A stretch of DNA of 64,000 bases from assembly GCA_012034405.1 (NCBI GenBank), contig JAAVLZ010000011.1, forward strand, positions 1-64,000, given 5' to 3'. The translations under genes were made by a program, and so were the position numbers. The notes below the pieces were generated by a model. It had not been told where the DNA came from. It made no database searches and saw only the letters and a list, made by a program, of their open reading frames with translations. Positions 44,417 to 55,412 of this stretch are shown here, one piece after another (position 1 is the stretch's first letter; every line of letters starts with the position of its first letter). Origin of the DNA: Oscillospiraceae bacterium HV4-5-C5C (GTDB lineage Bacteria; Bacillota; Clostridia; Saccharofermentanales; Fastidiosipilaceae).

Positions 44417-45588
44417 ACGGCCACCGTTTTGCCCTGGCTTTTATATACTCTCGGAACCCGTTTGCCGATAACACAAAGCACCTCATAGGTAATGGTACCT
44501 TGCCAGGCGGCCAGTTCGCTGACCTCAATGGAACTGACGGTCCCGTCCGCGCGGGCCTGGCTGCCAAAGATTACCACCTCATCCCCCACATGCACCTCTT
44601 CAGGTATGTCCGTCAGATCAACCATACAGGCATCCATACAGATGGAGCCGACCACCGGCACCCGGTAGCCGTGAACCAGGACTTCCGCCTTGCCGTTCAT
44701 GTTGCGGCTGTAGCCATCCGCGTAGCCGATCGGCACGGTTCCGATCCGGCTGGGGCGGCGGGTCGTAAAGATGCGCCCGTAACTGATGCTGCTGTTTTCC
44801 GGCAGCTGCTTGACCATGATGAGGTTGGATTTGAGGGTCATGGCCGGCTTGAACAGTGGCGCAAAGTCCTGACAGGCGTCCGGCAGCTGGCCATACAGGA
44901 TCAGGCCGGGCCTGACCATATCCAGCTGCATTTCAGGAAAGCGCAGAGTAGCCGCAGAGTTGCAGCAATGCTTGATGGGAATAAAGATGCCGCTGCGCTC
45001 CAGTTCCTGACACAAACTGATAAAGCGGTTAAACTGCTGCCGCGTATAAGCGGTATCGGCTTCATCCGCGGTGGCAAAATGAGTGAAGATGCCATCCACA
45101 CTGATATGGGGCATGGCGGCCACTTCCTTGACGGTCTCCACCGTGTCAAAGCCGGCGGTAAAGCCTACCCGGCCCATCCCGGTATCTATTTTGATGTGAA
45201 CCGAAGCCAGCCGGCCCAGCCGGTCGGCCGCCCGGTCCAGAGCCTGAATCAGATCCCAGCTGTACACCGTCTGGGTGATGTTATAGCGTACAATTTCTTC
45301 GGCGCGGCGCGGATCTGTATAGCTCAGAATCAGGATAGGCGCCGTAACGCCGCTTTCTCGAAGCTCAATGGCCTCATCCAGCATGGAGACCGCCAGCCGG
45401 TCGGCTCCGGCCTCCAGCAACCGGGGGACCACGGCCGCGACGCCGTGCCCGTAGGCATCGGCTTTGACAACGGCCATCATTTCTGTTCCCTTCCACACTT
45501 GCTGGCGAATTGCTTTGACATTGTCAGCCAGAGCGTCTAAATTGACTTCTGCCCAAGTTCGGTTAACAATATAGGATTCTTTAATCAT
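44398..45588 (-). CDS. alr: Alanine racemase
   Basis: Alr makes D-alanine for peptidoglycan. The 396-residue PLP enzyme has the lysine in AVVKADAYGHG (Lys42), the catalytic Tyr in SISYGRIFTT and FTHFATADEADTAYT. The start at 45588 has AAGGGG upstream; an open frame to 45618 is less likely. A long antisense open frame covers it on the plus strand and is not a gene. Confidence 0.96.
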   Translation of the reverse strand: MIKESYIVNRTWAEVNLDALADNVKAIRQQVWKGTEMMAVVKADAYGHGVAAVVPRLLEAGADRLAVSMLDEAIELRESGVTAPILILSYTDPRRAEEIVRYNITQTVYSWDLIQALDRAADRLGRLASVHIKIDTGMGRVGFTAGFDTVETVKEVAAMPHISVDGIFTHFATADEADTAYTRQQFNRFISLCQELERSGIFIPIKHCCNSAATLRFPEMQLDMVRPGLILYGQLPDACQDFAPLFKPAMTLKSNLIMVKQLPENSSISYGRIFTTRRPSRIGTVPIGYADGYSRNMNGKAEVLVHGYRVPVVGSICMDACMVDLTDIPEEVHVGDEVVIFGSQARADGTVSSIEVSELAAWQGTITYEVLCVIGKRVPRVYKSQGKTVAVYSGII

Positions 45589-45724
45589 TTTTGTTCCCCT
45601 TCTTACTATGACAAACAACGACTCAAAGGCTGATTTTTATTTTAGGCGCGGACCGTGACAGGCAGGCTTGCCCGGCGGTTGCAGTCCTGTTACAAAAGCA
45701 GGAAACTTCAGCCGGCAGTCCGCG

Positions 45725-47368
45725 TTACTGCCATTTACAGCTGCGAAACGCCAGGCCCAGGGTGTCCAGCGTGTCTCCGGGCAGGACTGCCCGGCCGGCC
45801 TGGCGGCCGGCTGCCAGATCAGCGGCGCTGCCATGCAAAAAAACAGCGGCTAAAACTGCCTGCCATAAAGGTAACGGCTGGGCCAGCAAGCCCGCCAGCA
45901 GTCCCGCCAGGATATCCCCGCTGCCGGCTTTAGCCTGCGCCGGATTGCCGCTGCTGTTGATCCATAGCCGGTTGGCTGGCAGGTCCGGCTCAGTCTGCCG
46001 CCTGCCTGAAGCCTGCGGGAAGGCTACAATGGTGCCGGCCCCTTTGAGGACCACCACCGCGCCGGTGAGGTCTGACAGCAGCTTTGCCGCCTTCAGGCGA
46101 TCGGTTCTGACTAATGTCGCACCTTCCGGACAAAGGCGCTGATATTCACCCGGATGCGGCGTCAGGACAGCAGGCGCCAGGCCGGAGCGGAATCTGGACT
46201 GCAGCAGTTCACGGCCGGCACCGCCGCGGGCAGCCAGCATATTCAAGGCATCCGCGTCCAGAACCAGCCGGGGGGCGGTGGCGGTTAGGTTCTCCATGGC
46301 CTCCCAGCGCGCCTGGCGGGTGTCTGGCTCCGCGGGCTGCCCCAGACCCGGCCCGGCCAGGCAGGAATCGCACCAGCTCAGGCCGTCTTTTAAACTGACT
46401 TGTAAGGCCGACGGATCCACGGCTCCGCCATCCTGCTCGCTTAAGGGCTGAATTAAAGCGGAAGGGCAGGCGGTCAGGGCCGCCGCGTACAGGGACTCCG
46501 GGATCAGGGCTTTGGTATACCCCACGCCGCTGCGCAAGGCGGCCTGCAGGGCCAGAACTGCGGCGCCGCCCATGCCGGGACTGCCAGCCCAAAGTAAGCA
46601 CTTGCCAAAGCTACCCTTATGACTTTCAGCCGGTCTGGCGGGTGCCCAGGGAACCAGGTCCTCACGGGTTATCACCTCAGGCGCCTGCAGCCCGGCCTGT
46701 CTGGCCAGCCGGTCCAGATAAGACTGAGGCAGGCCCAGCTCACTGACCACCGTCAAGCCCGCCAGGTCCCGGCCGGGATAAGCATAGCAGCCCGTTTTGG
46801 CATAAAAAAAGGACAGGGTCACGTCCGCATGCAGGGCGTGCGGATCTGCCTTGCCGGTCCCCGCCTCCACGCCGCTGGGAATATCAACCGCCAAAACCTG
46901 ATAGCGCCCGTCGGCCCGTCCAGCCTCCAGCTTCTGACTCCAGCCTGCTAAGACGGGGTCCAGCGGGCGGTCACAGGTGAAACCGCTGCCAAAGACAGCA
47001 TCAATTACCAGCCCGGTCTGCAGCTTAAACTGCTCCAGGGGCTGAATCAGCCGGCCCATCTGCAGCCAGGCCTGCCGGTTAATGGCCGCGTCACCCTGAT
47101 TACCAGCAGCAGCAGCGGTCTCATAAACTTGCAGCTGGTAATCGCCGCAGGCCAGCAACAGGCGGGCGGCGGCATAGCCATCCCCGCCGTTATTGCCCCG
47201 GCCGCAGCAGACAGCTATCGTGCTTCCCGAGGCCGGCTTAAGCACCCGGGTTACATACTCGGCCACCGCCCTGGCTGCCCCTTCCATTAAAAGAAGGGCC
47301 GGCAAGCCACTATCCTGGCTGACCAGCCGGTCTAAAGTCCGCTGTTCTGTTTTACCCAGCGTCCGCAT
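45725..47368 (-). CDS. nnr: Bifunctional NAD(P)H-hydrate epimerase/dehydratase
   Basis: This 547-residue fused enzyme repairs hydrated NAD(P)H. Residues 1-215 are the NnrE epimerase (ICCGRGNNGGDGYAAARLLL-like segment here as VCCGRGNNGGDGYAAARLLL). Residues about 225-540 are the ADP/ATP-dependent NnrD dehydratase (SHKGSFGKCLLWAGSPGMGG, LVLDADALN, LTPHPGEYQRL, NSSGNPAQAKAGSGDILAGL). The start is ATG 47368 with AGGAGG lying in the last codons of the thioredoxin gene. It may be co-transcribed with thioredoxin and alr. Confidence 0.94.
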   Translation of the reverse strand: MRTLGKTEQRTLDRLVSQDSGLPALLLMEGAARAVAEYVTRVLKPASGSTIAVCCGRGNNGGDGYAAARLLLACGDYQLQVYETAAAAGNQGDAAINRQAWLQMGRLIQPLEQFKLQTGLVIDAVFGSGFTCDRPLDPVLAGWSQKLEAGRADGRYQVLAVDIPSGVEAGTGKADPHALHADVTLSFFYAKTGCYAYPGRDLAGLTVVSELGLPQSYLDRLARQAGLQAPEVITREDLVPWAPARPAESHKGSFGKCLLWAGSPGMGGAAVLALQAALRSGVGYTKALIPESLYAAALTACPSALIQPLSEQDGGAVDPSALQVSLKDGLSWCDSCLAGPGLGQPAEPDTRQARWEAMENLTATAPRLVLDADALNMLAARGGAGRELLQSRFRSGLAPAVLTPHPGEYQRLCPEGATLVRTDRLKAAKLLSDLTGAVVVLKGAGTIVAFPQASGRRQTEPDLPANRLWINSSGNPAQAKAGSGDILAGLLAGLLAQPLPLWQAVLAAVFLHGSAADLAAGRQAGRAVLPGDTLDTLGLAFRSCKWQ

Positions 47369-47375
47369 AAACCGG

Positions 47376-47702
47376 TTATGCCTCCTGGTTTAAAGAAGTC
47401 AGCCAGACTGCCAGCTCCTTATATGGCATGGCGCCAATTCTTTGCTCAATCAACTTGCCGTCACAAAACACCGCCAGGGTAGGAATGTGCGTGATGTGGT
47501 AGCGGTCACACAGTTCCTCCTCCGTATCCACATTGACCTTACCGACCGTCACCGTAGCGGCAAAATCCTTTGCCGCCTGGTCTATGGACGGTCCGATCAT
47601 GGAACACGGGCCGCACCAGCTGGCCCAAAACTCCAACAGAACCGGCTTGCTGCTGGTCAGAACCAGCTCATCAAAATTATTTTCAGTAATGGTCAGTGTC
47701 AT
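47376..47702 (-). CDS. Thioredoxin
   Basis: This 108-residue protein has the active-site motif [12 protein letters not shown] and the cis-Pro loop THIPTLAVF. It starts at ATG 47702 with AGGAGG upstream; an open frame to 47762 is not thioredoxin-like. It is followed directly by nnr. There is no signal peptide, so it is cytoplasmic. trxA is the usual symbol but there may be more than one copy in the genome. Confidence 0.93.
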   Translation of the reverse strand: MTLTITENNFDELVLTSSKPVLLEFWASWCGPCSMIGPSIDQAAKDFAATVTVGKVNVDTEEELCDRYHITHIPTLAVFCDGKLIEQRIGAMPYKELAVWLTSLNQEA

Positions 47703-47812
47703 GTTCAGTCCTCCTACGACGGTACGGTTGGGTGTAAATTCATTATAAAGAGGCAGCCGCAATACTCAGTAACTGGAGTTACCGGGCGGCCGCGGTCTCT
47801 TTTAATGTAACC

Positions 47813-48766
47813 TTAAGCAGGATTGCGACCGGATGGACTATCCAGTGCTGAGATATGCTCCACCTGGAAAGGCGTAACCTGATAGACAAAATAGTTCAGC
47901 CAGTTTGAAAAAAGAATATTGGCTACAGAACGCCAGCGAACCAGCGGCGGCTTTGCCGGATCATCCTCCGGATAATAGTTCACCGGCAGGTCAATGGGCA
48001 GTCCGCGGGCCAGATCCCGCTCATATTCCTGTTTCAGGGTCAGCGGATCATACTCTACATGGCCGGTAATAAATATCTGCCGGCCCTTGCGGTCGGCTAC
48101 GGCAAAAACCCCCGACTGGCGTGATTTAGACAGAATACGCAGCTCCGGCTGGCGCAGGATATCCGCTTCGCGATTTTCCGTATAGCGGGAATGCGGAACA
48201 AAAAAGGCGTCATCAAAGCCCCAGAACAGCTTGCTGGGCCAGCGTCCGTTCAGCCGGTGCTCAAATACGCCAAACATTTTTTTGCTGAGTTCATATTTGG
48301 GCACACCGTAATGATAGTACAAGCCTGCCTGGGCTCCCCAGCAAATATGCAGGGTTGAATAAACATGGGTTTTACTCCAGTTCATGATCCGGCACAGCTC
48401 ATCCCAATAAGTCACCTTTTCAAACGGCATCTGTTCAACCGGCGCGCCGGTAATGATCATGCCGTCAAAGTAGTACTCTTCCACTTCGCTGAAAGTATTA
48501 TAAAAGCGGGCCAGGTGCTGCCTGGCGGTGTGCCGTGGTTGATAAGATTCCGTATACAGAAGATAGGGTTCTATCTGCAGCGACGTATTGCCCAGCAAAC
48601 GGAACAGCTGGGTTTCCGTGTTGATTTTATTCGGCATCAGATTCACAATCAGGATCCGCAGCGGGCGGATGTCCTGATGGAAGCTGCGGGCTTCATCCAT
48701 GTAGAAGACGCCTTCCTGACCCAGGGTCTGGGCGGCCGGGATATCAGAGGGAATAATGATTGGCAT
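47813..48766 (-). CDS. metA: Homoserine O-acetyltransferase (MetA family)
   Basis: MetA activates homoserine for methionine synthesis. The 317-residue protein has the catalytic Cys142 in [15 protein letters not shown] and the His/Glu pair in TGHVEYD. Residue 111 is Glu ([15 protein letters not shown]). In this family Gly at 111 goes with succinyl-CoA use (E. coli) and Glu with acetyl-CoA use (for example Bacillus cereus), so this enzyme is predicted to be an O-acetyltransferase. AAGGA precedes the ATG. The 40-base gap to the upstream gene leaves no room for a SAM riboswitch. Confidence 0.93.
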   Translation of the reverse strand: MPIIIPSDIPAAQTLGQEGVFYMDEARSFHQDIRPLRILIVNLMPNKINTETQLFRLLGNTSLQIEPYLLYTESYQPRHTARQHLARFYNTFSEVEEYYFDGMIITGAPVEQMPFEKVTYWDELCRIMNWSKTHVYSTLHICWGAQAGLYYHYGVPKYELSKKMFGVFEHRLNGRWPSKLFWGFDDAFFVPHSRYTENREADILRQPELRILSKSRQSGVFAVADRKGRQIFITGHVEYDPLTLKQEYERDLARGLPIDLPVNYYPEDDPAKPPLVRWRSVANILFSNWLNYFVYQVTPFQVEHISALDSPSGRNPA

Positions 48767-48805
48767 ACACGTGATTCCTTATCATATTAATACCTGCAGC
48801 GGCGG

Positions 48806-49804
48806 TTAATGGATAAACTCATTGAGAATTGAATTGTCCGGGACCCGGGCGGGGGAAACGGCAGGCAAACGGGCGGCTGAAGCCAGCAGGTGGCGGGCCT
48901 GAAGCAGGGCCTGAGGCAGGTCAGCATAACCTGGCGGGGGGCCGGTAATAAAGCGGGACGGGGGTAAAGCCCCTGCCCGGACCAGCTGCAGGTCGGTCTT
49001 GATCTCCGCCGCGGCCAGGGCCGGTATAACGCAGAGCTCATAGGCCATAGCTGAGTTGACAAAGAGGTCCGCAGCCTCAATATAGTCCGGGAACACCTGT
49101 GTTTCAGCCCAGTCCAGCATGGGCCAGTAATCAATTGTGGCCAGGGCTGGCGTGCCGCGGTGAGCCGCGTCCCGGGAGATGCGCCGCAGCATCCTGATAT
49201 CACGAGCATCCAGCAGCGAGCGGTCCCCTACCAATTTGGCCCAGGGCATGATAAAGACGGCGCGCCGCCGCGAAAGGTCCAGGCTATTTAATAGAGTCGG
49301 ATGTAAGGCATGCAAACCTTCAATCAGCAGTATGCCACGCGGGGAAAGCTGGTAGACCTCCCCCTCCCGGTAAATCCGGCGGCGGCTCAGGAAATCAAAG
49401 CGGGGCCGCCTGACGGTTTTCCCGTCAAGTAAGGCCGCCAGATCCTGGCGGAGCAAGCCGAAATCCAGCGTATCCGAACTTTCCATATCCGGCCGGCCTT
49501 CCATCTGATTGAGTTTACTCTGATCTTTATAGTAGTCATCCAGCGAAAGCAGGGTAGTCGGCCGCCCGTACAGGTGCAGCGCGGCGGCCAAGCGCTCGGT
49601 AAAAGTCGTTTTACCGGAAGCTGTCGGCCCGGAGATAAAAATGGCACGGATGCTGTCTGACCAGGCTGTCTCATAGGCCAGGTCCGTCAGCTGGCGCATA
49701 AAATCCGCTTCACAGTGCGCTATAAAAGCCGGCAGGCGCAGCTGGCCCAGCTGGTTTTCCAGTTCCTGTACCGTAAAATACAGCAGTTCAGCACGCTTAG
49801 CCAT
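48806..49804 (-). CDS. Uridine-kinase-like P-loop nucleoside kinase
   Basis: This 332-residue protein is a P-loop kinase of the uridine kinase/phosphoribulokinase family: Walker A ISGPTASGKTTFTERLA, the LLSLDDYYKD switch, RRPRFDFLSRRRIYR and GILLIEGLHALHPTL. It resembles the kinase half of the longer Firmicutes proteins that join a TGS domain to a uridine-kinase domain, but has no TGS part. The N-terminal 50 residues are helical. The natural substrate is unclear. It starts at ATG 49804 with AGGA upstream. Confidence 0.82.
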   Translation of the reverse strand: MAKRAELLYFTVQELENQLGQLRLPAFIAHCEADFMRQLTDLAYETAWSDSIRAIFISGPTASGKTTFTERLAAALHLYGRPTTLLSLDDYYKDQSKLNQMEGRPDMESSDTLDFGLLRQDLAALLDGKTVRRPRFDFLSRRRIYREGEVYQLSPRGILLIEGLHALHPTLLNSLDLSRRRAVFIMPWAKLVGDRSLLDARDIRMLRRISRDAAHRGTPALATIDYWPMLDWAETQVFPDYIEAADLFVNSAMAYELCVIPALAAAEIKTDLQLVRAGALPPSRFITGPPPGYADLPQALLQARHLLASAARLPAVSPARVPDNSILNEFIH

Positions 49805-49870
49805 TTTTCAATCCTGCTTTCCCATGCCCTGCTTGCTTGCTGTCGCAGCCTGACATTTTCAGTGTCCCTT

Positions 49871-49895
49871 ATTATATCAAAAGCGGCGCGCTTTT
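49871..49895 (-). promoter_or_regulatory. -10 box and dyad before the uridine-kinase-like gene
   Basis: On the minus strand a TATAAT (49871-49876) is preceded by the perfect dyad AAAAGCG-GCG-CGCTTTT (49879-49895), located where the promoter spacer would be. No good -35 box was seen, which fits an activator- or repressor-controlled promoter. Confidence 0.35.
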
Positions 49896-49917
49896 CACGA
49901 ACCATCCGTGATAGCGG

Positions 49918-49946
49918 GATACAAAGCCATAAAAATACGATATAAT
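49918..49946 (+). promoter_or_regulatory. Candidate promoter of enolase
   Basis: A perfect TATAAT at 49941-49946 lies 110 bases before the eno start, with a weak -35 (GATACA, 49918-49923) 17 bases upstream. The rest of the leader to 50055 holds no obvious structure. Confidence 0.4.
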
Positions 49947-49968
49947 AAAAAAAGAACGGTACGCTTAA

Positions 49969-51360
<1,392 letters not shown>

Positions 51361-51420
51361 GCAGTCGCTGACAGACCGGCAGACGCCGGTGTCTGTTGGT
51401 TCACCAATATTCTGATAAAT

Positions 51421-51457
51421 AAAACCCGGCCACGGTATGAACCGTGGCCGGGTTTTT
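51421..51457 (+). terminator. Strong terminator after enolase
   Basis: A 15-base arm (51421-51435) pairs with 51442-51456 around TATGAA and ends in five Ts. The A run on the other side means it can also stop transcription coming from the minus strand. Confidence 0.9.
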
Positions 51458-51623
51458 CAGTCTGTTCCGATCGTTAACCGTGAGCGGCAAGGTTTTGCGG
51501 TCAGCAGCAAAAGCCGGTCAGCGGCACCAGCGGCGGAGGTGGCTTTAGCGCCGGTTCCGATGCAGGGCTGTCCGCAAGTGCTTTCAAGCCAGGATCAGCG
51601 GTCTCCCGCTGTCCTGCCAGCCA
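51458..51623. other. Non-coding gap between enolase terminator and PfkB gene
   Basis: The 166 bases are GC-rich and hold no gene. A plus-strand open frame over this region (51437-51715) begins inside the terminator and has no binding site. Confidence 0.4.
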
Positions 51624-52625
51624 TTAAAGCGGCAGGCGATGCACTTCAATTCGCTGTATCCAGGCTTCCGTTTCTGACCGTCCGGCCATGGTCGTTCCGG
51701 GCAGCTGAATGGTAGCCTGGCTGGCTGCCATAGCCAGCTGCAGTAAGGCTGGCAGCGGGCCCAGTTCAGTCAGGCCCAGCGGGCAGGCAGCCGCCGCCAT
51801 AGCCAGCACAGCAGTCATGGCGTCCCCCGCGCCCTGCAGACTTAAGGCATTGACTCCCCGCGGGTTGGGTGCGTACCAGGCGTCCTGTCCGTCCGTCAAA
51901 ACCGCGCCTTCTTCGCCTAGTGAAGCCAAAACCAGGCTGGCTCCCAAGCGGCAGAGACTCTTGGCGGCCTGGGTCACGCCTTCCAGGCTGTCACAAGGCA
52001 TCCCGGTCACCTCCCTGAGCTCTTTACGGTTCGGCTTCATGATGTCACAGCGGGCGGCCAGCGCCTGCATGAGCGGTTCTCCGGAGGAATCAAGTACCAC
52101 AATACCGTCTTTTGCCCTGACCTGACCGGCAATTTCCCGATATGTAAAGCGGTTAAGGCCAGGTGGCAGGCTGCCGCTCATGACCAGGACCAGGCGGCGT
52201 CGGAGCAGCGGCCGCAGGCTGTTCAGGACCCGCTCCGCTGTGGACGGGTCAACCGGAGTCCCTGGATGATTGAACTCTGTCATAACGGTGGTCTGGCCGG
52301 AACGTTCATGCAGTTTGATGTTCATTCTGAGCAAGCCCGGCACATCCATAAACCGCGCTTCCAGACCGGCTGCCCGGGCAGCCTGCCGCAAGCCTGAGCC
52401 TGAACCGGTGTAATTAAGGCCAAACAGGCTGCAACGGCCGCCCAAGCCAATGATGGCTTTAGCCACGTTGTAGCCTTTACCACCGATATCCCGACGCAGC
52501 TGCTCATACTGATTGGTCTCACCGCGCAGGAAAGCTCTCAGCTCTATTGTCACGTCAATGCATGGATTAAGCGAGAGGGCCAGGATATCGCGCTGCTGCG
52601 CTGGCAAAATCAAAGGCTCCAGCAT
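51624..52625 (-). CDS. PfkB-family sugar kinase (1-phosphofructokinase-like)
   Basis: This 333-residue protein belongs to the PfkB group of 1-phosphofructokinases and tagatose-6-phosphate kinases: ILALSLNPCIDVTIEL at the N-terminus, GGKGYNVAKAIIGLGG, and the C-terminal signature LQGAGDAMTAVLAM with the catalytic Asp. The usual GAGDSMVA is altered to GAGDAMTA. No PTS or tagatose genes lie beside it, so the exact phospho-sugar is uncertain. It lies 18 bases after proS, with AGGAAGG before the ATG. Confidence 0.85.
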   Translation of the reverse strand: MLEPLILPAQQRDILALSLNPCIDVTIELRAFLRGETNQYEQLRRDIGGKGYNVAKAIIGLGGRCSLFGLNYTGSGSGLRQAARAAGLEARFMDVPGLLRMNIKLHERSGQTTVMTEFNHPGTPVDPSTAERVLNSLRPLLRRRLVLVMSGSLPPGLNRFTYREIAGQVRAKDGIVVLDSSGEPLMQALAARCDIMKPNRKELREVTGMPCDSLEGVTQAAKSLCRLGASLVLASLGEEGAVLTDGQDAWYAPNPRGVNALSLQGAGDAMTAVLAMAAAACPLGLTELGPLPALLQLAMAASQATIQLPGTTMAGRSETEAWIQRIEVHRLPL

Positions 52626-52643
52626 AGTATCTGCCTTCCTGAA

Positions 52644-54077
52644 TCAGTAGGCTTTGCCCCAGATGACCATGGATTTGGCCGGTTTGCCGCAGCAAACACA
52701 GGTATCAGCCAAATGCTCCTGCTCAAAAGGCATGCAGCGGGCGGTCGCGGCAAACGACTCTTTGATTTTGTCTTCGCAGGCCTGATCGCCGCACCACATG
52801 GCCTTAACAAAGCCTGGTTTTTCCTGAATGATCGAACTGAAGCTATCCCAGTCAGTGGCTGTATAAGTGCGTTCCTGCATCAGCTGCCAAGCCCGGTCAT
52901 ACAAATCTTTTTGGATTTGCTCCAGCAATTCCGGAATGGTGCCCACCAGATCATCCAGACTGACAGGCTGTTTTTCACCCGTATCGCGCCGGACCGCAAT
53001 CGCTTGACCATTGGCCAGATCTTTGGGACCCAGCTCCAGGCGCAGCGGGATGCCATGCATTTCATGCTCACTGAATTTCCAGCCGGGCATCTTGTCTGAA
53101 GCGTCCATCTTAATCCGGCAGACCACCGCAAGCTTGTCCACAATTTCCTGACAAGCCTCCAGCACACCTGGTTTATGCTGCGCCACCGGCACGACCATCA
53201 CCTGGGTCGGGGCGATGTGCGGCGGCAGGAGCAGTCCGTTGTCATCTGAATGCACCATAATGAGCGCGCCAATCAAGCGGGTGCTGGCTCCCCAGGAAGT
53301 CTGGTATACATATTGCAGTTTATTTTCACGATTGCTGAACTGAATGCCAAAGGCGCGGGCAAAGCCGTCTCCAAAGTAATGGGAGGTTGCGGCCTGAAGA
53401 CTTTTGCCGTCGTGCATCATCGCTTCGATCGTATAGGTAGCCTCCGCGCCGGCAAATTTTTCTTTATCCGTTTTACGGCCCTTGACCACCGGTATGGCCA
53501 GCTCCGTCCTGCAAAACTCCGCGTAGGTATCCAGCATGCGCAGGGTTTCCTGCCGGGCCTCTTCCGCCGTTTCATGCACCGTATGGCCTTCCTGCCACCA
53601 GAACTCCGTCGTTCTCAGGAAGGGCCGCGTCGTTTTTTCCCAGCGAACCACCGAAACCCATTGGTTGTAGAGCTTAGGCAGGTCGCGGTAGGATTGCACG
53701 ATTTTGGCGTAATGATCACTGAACAGGGCCTCTGAAGTCGGGCGCACCGCCAGGCGTTCCTGCAGCTGCTCGGTACCGCCCATGGTGACCCAGGCAACCT
53801 CCGGAGCAAAGCCTTCTACGTGTTCCGCTTCTTTATCCAGCAGGCTTTCAGGGATAAACATAGGCATGCAGACATTTTCATGTCCCAGGGCCTTAAAGCG
53901 CTGGTCCAGGCCTTTCTGGATATTCTCCCAGATCGCGCAGCCCAGCGGCCGCAGAATCATGCAGCCCCTCACGCTGGAATAGTCAGCCATCTCCGCCTTG
54001 CGGACCACATCTGTATACCATTGAGCAAAATCAACATCACGGGATGTAATGCTCTCCACATATTTTTCCTTCGCCAT
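52644..54077 (-). CDS. proS: Prolyl-tRNA synthetase, archaeal/eukaryotic type
   Basis: ProS charges tRNA-Pro. The 477-residue protein is the short type without the editing insert of E. coli ProS: class II motif 2 [20 protein letters not shown], motif 3 in the [20 protein letters not shown] segment, an anticodon-binding domain, and a C-terminal zinc-binding domain ([24 protein letters not shown]) ending in the usual Tyr. The start at 54077 has GGAGGG upstream. It has its own predicted promoter. Confidence 0.96.
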   Translation of the reverse strand: MAKEKYVESITSRDVDFAQWYTDVVRKAEMADYSSVRGCMILRPLGCAIWENIQKGLDQRFKALGHENVCMPMFIPESLLDKEAEHVEGFAPEVAWVTMGGTEQLQERLAVRPTSEALFSDHYAKIVQSYRDLPKLYNQWVSVVRWEKTTRPFLRTTEFWWQEGHTVHETAEEARQETLRMLDTYAEFCRTELAIPVVKGRKTDKEKFAGAEATYTIEAMMHDGKSLQAATSHYFGDGFARAFGIQFSNRENKLQYVYQTSWGASTRLIGALIMVHSDDNGLLLPPHIAPTQVMVVPVAQHKPGVLEACQEIVDKLAVVCRIKMDASDKMPGWKFSEHEMHGIPLRLELGPKDLANGQAIAVRRDTGEKQPVSLDDLVGTIPELLEQIQKDLYDRAWQLMQERTYTATDWDSFSSIIQEKPGFVKAMWCGDQACEDKIKESFAATARCMPFEQEHLADTCVCCGKPAKSMVIWGKAY

Positions 54078-54119
54078 TTGACCCTCCGCTATATATTAAA
54101 TAATAATGTTTGCCCAGCT

Positions 54120-54149
54120 ATTATAAACTAAACCGTTCGCTTGTGTCTG
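54120..54149 (-). promoter_or_regulatory. Candidate promoter of proS
   Basis: On the minus strand CAGACA (54144-54149) and TATAAT (54120-54125) are spaced by 18 bases; the proS ATG is 43 bases further on. Confidence 0.4.
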
Positions 54150-54206
54150 CCGCGGTCACAGCCTGACCTCCGCAGGAGACTCTGACGGACCGGCCACAGC
54201 AAAGAA

Positions 54207-55412
54207 CTATTCACAATAATAACTATAGACTGACTGCGCCAGGGCCTGCGCCAGCTCCGTCTGCCCGCTGTCCGATAACAGCAGTACCCGGTCGTCCGCA
54301 TTGCTGAAAAAGCCCATCTCAACCAGCGCAGAATCAATTCCCATCCGGTTCAAAACCACAAAGCCTTCCTGCAGGATCGTCTGGGGACCGCCGGTGGTCG
54401 TCAGCTCCGGCAATTGTCTGATAATCGCCGACTGCAGGCAGTCCACCAGTTTTTTGCGGCCTTCGTCATTAAAGTACTGATAAACCGGTGGCAGGTCATA
54501 ACCATCAGCGGTACTATCCCGGGTGAACTCATAATTATAAGCATTGTCTACATAGTAGATCTGCAGTCCGCCTATATCTGCTCCGGCGTCTGAGTAATTG
54601 CAGTGGAGCGAAAGGAATAAATATTCCGGAAACTGTCGTTCGGTATCATACAACAGGCGGGCATCCGCGCCGCTGCCCAGGCCGCCCAGAATACCACCGC
54701 CGCCTTCGTCCAAATTCGTCGTCTGAATTTCAGTCATGGCTGTTTTCAGGCTTTCAAACTGACTGAGGTCCTTGCCGGTGTTTTTAAGGCTGTCTGTTAC
54801 CTGGTCCAGAATGGTCTGTCCAACCTGGGCTGCGCGGGAGTAGACTGATACCCAGCTGTCATCCGTACGGGTCATAATCACGCTCGCACCCAGCGCTTCT
54901 AACGCTGACTTCAGTTTTAAGCCGACCGCCAGGTTAACCTCTTTTTCAACCGCCTCATAAGGACTTTCCTGCGGATAGACCGTCCCGGAATCCTGTCCGC
55001 CGTGGCCCGGATCTACAAACACCGTCACGCCCTGTAAAGCCTGACTGCTCTGACTGCGGCCCTTTAAAGCCGCGATCAGGGCTGAACTGTCATGTACGGT
55101 CTCCACCGAGCTCGCAGCAGGCCAGGTATCAAGCCATTCGCCGCTGGCGGCAGGTGTAGGCGTCAGGTTACTTAAAATCAGGCGGTCAGGATCTTCGGTG
55201 GCGGCGGGGGTGACAGCAGCGGTCTGCGCACTGGGGGTGACCGTCTCCGGCAAAGCCAGCAGATCCGCCGCATCGGCCGAAGCGCCTTTGCCGGCAAAGA
55301 TCAGCAGCAGGAGCACTAAAAGCACAACCAGCAGACCCAGGATCAACAAGGTCAGGCGAAAGGCAAAGGAAGCGGGCCGGGCAGGCGCCGCGGACTTACC
55401 CGGGCGGCTCAC
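54207..55412 (-). CDS. N-acetylmuramoyl-L-alanine amidase
   Basis: This 401-residue membrane-anchored amidase cuts the bond between muramic acid and the stem peptide. It has an N-terminal helix (FRLTLLILGLLVVLLVLLLL), a Thr/Ala/Pro-rich stalk and an Amidase_3 domain with zinc ligands in VFVDPGHGGQDSGT, the Glu of EKEVNLAVGL and SLHCNYSDA, and the catalytic Glu in ALVEMGFFSN. A segment of about 60 residues is inserted between the second and third ligands (TDSLKNTGKDL to GGLGSGADA). The start is GTG 55412, which overlaps the glmM stop as GTGA. Confidence 0.92.
   Translation of the reverse strand: MSRPGKSAAPARPASFAFRLTLLILGLLVVLLVLLLLIFAGKGASADAADLLALPETVTPSAQTAAVTPAATEDPDRLILSNLTPTPAASGEWLDTWPAASSVETVHDSSALIAALKGRSQSSQALQGVTVFVDPGHGGQDSGTVYPQESPYEAVEKEVNLAVGLKLKSALEALGASVIMTRTDDSWVSVYSRAAQVGQTILDQVTDSLKNTGKDLSQFESLKTAMTEIQTTNLDEGGGGILGGLGSGADARLLYDTERQFPEYLFLSLHCNYSDAGADIGGLQIYYVDNAYNYEFTRDSTADGYDLPPVYQYFNDEGRKKLVDCLQSAIIRQLPELTTTGGPQTILQEGFVVLNRMGIDSALVEMGFFSNADDRVLLLSDSGQTELAQALAQSVYSYYCE

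Noticed and set aside
44380-45540. Plus-strand open frame of 386 codons over alr
   Set aside because: It is antisense to a clear alanine racemase, has no family motifs and no binding site; it arises from GC-biased codons.
48767-48805. SAM or T-box riboswitch before metA
   Set aside because: The gap to the upstream gene is only about 40 bases, too short for either.
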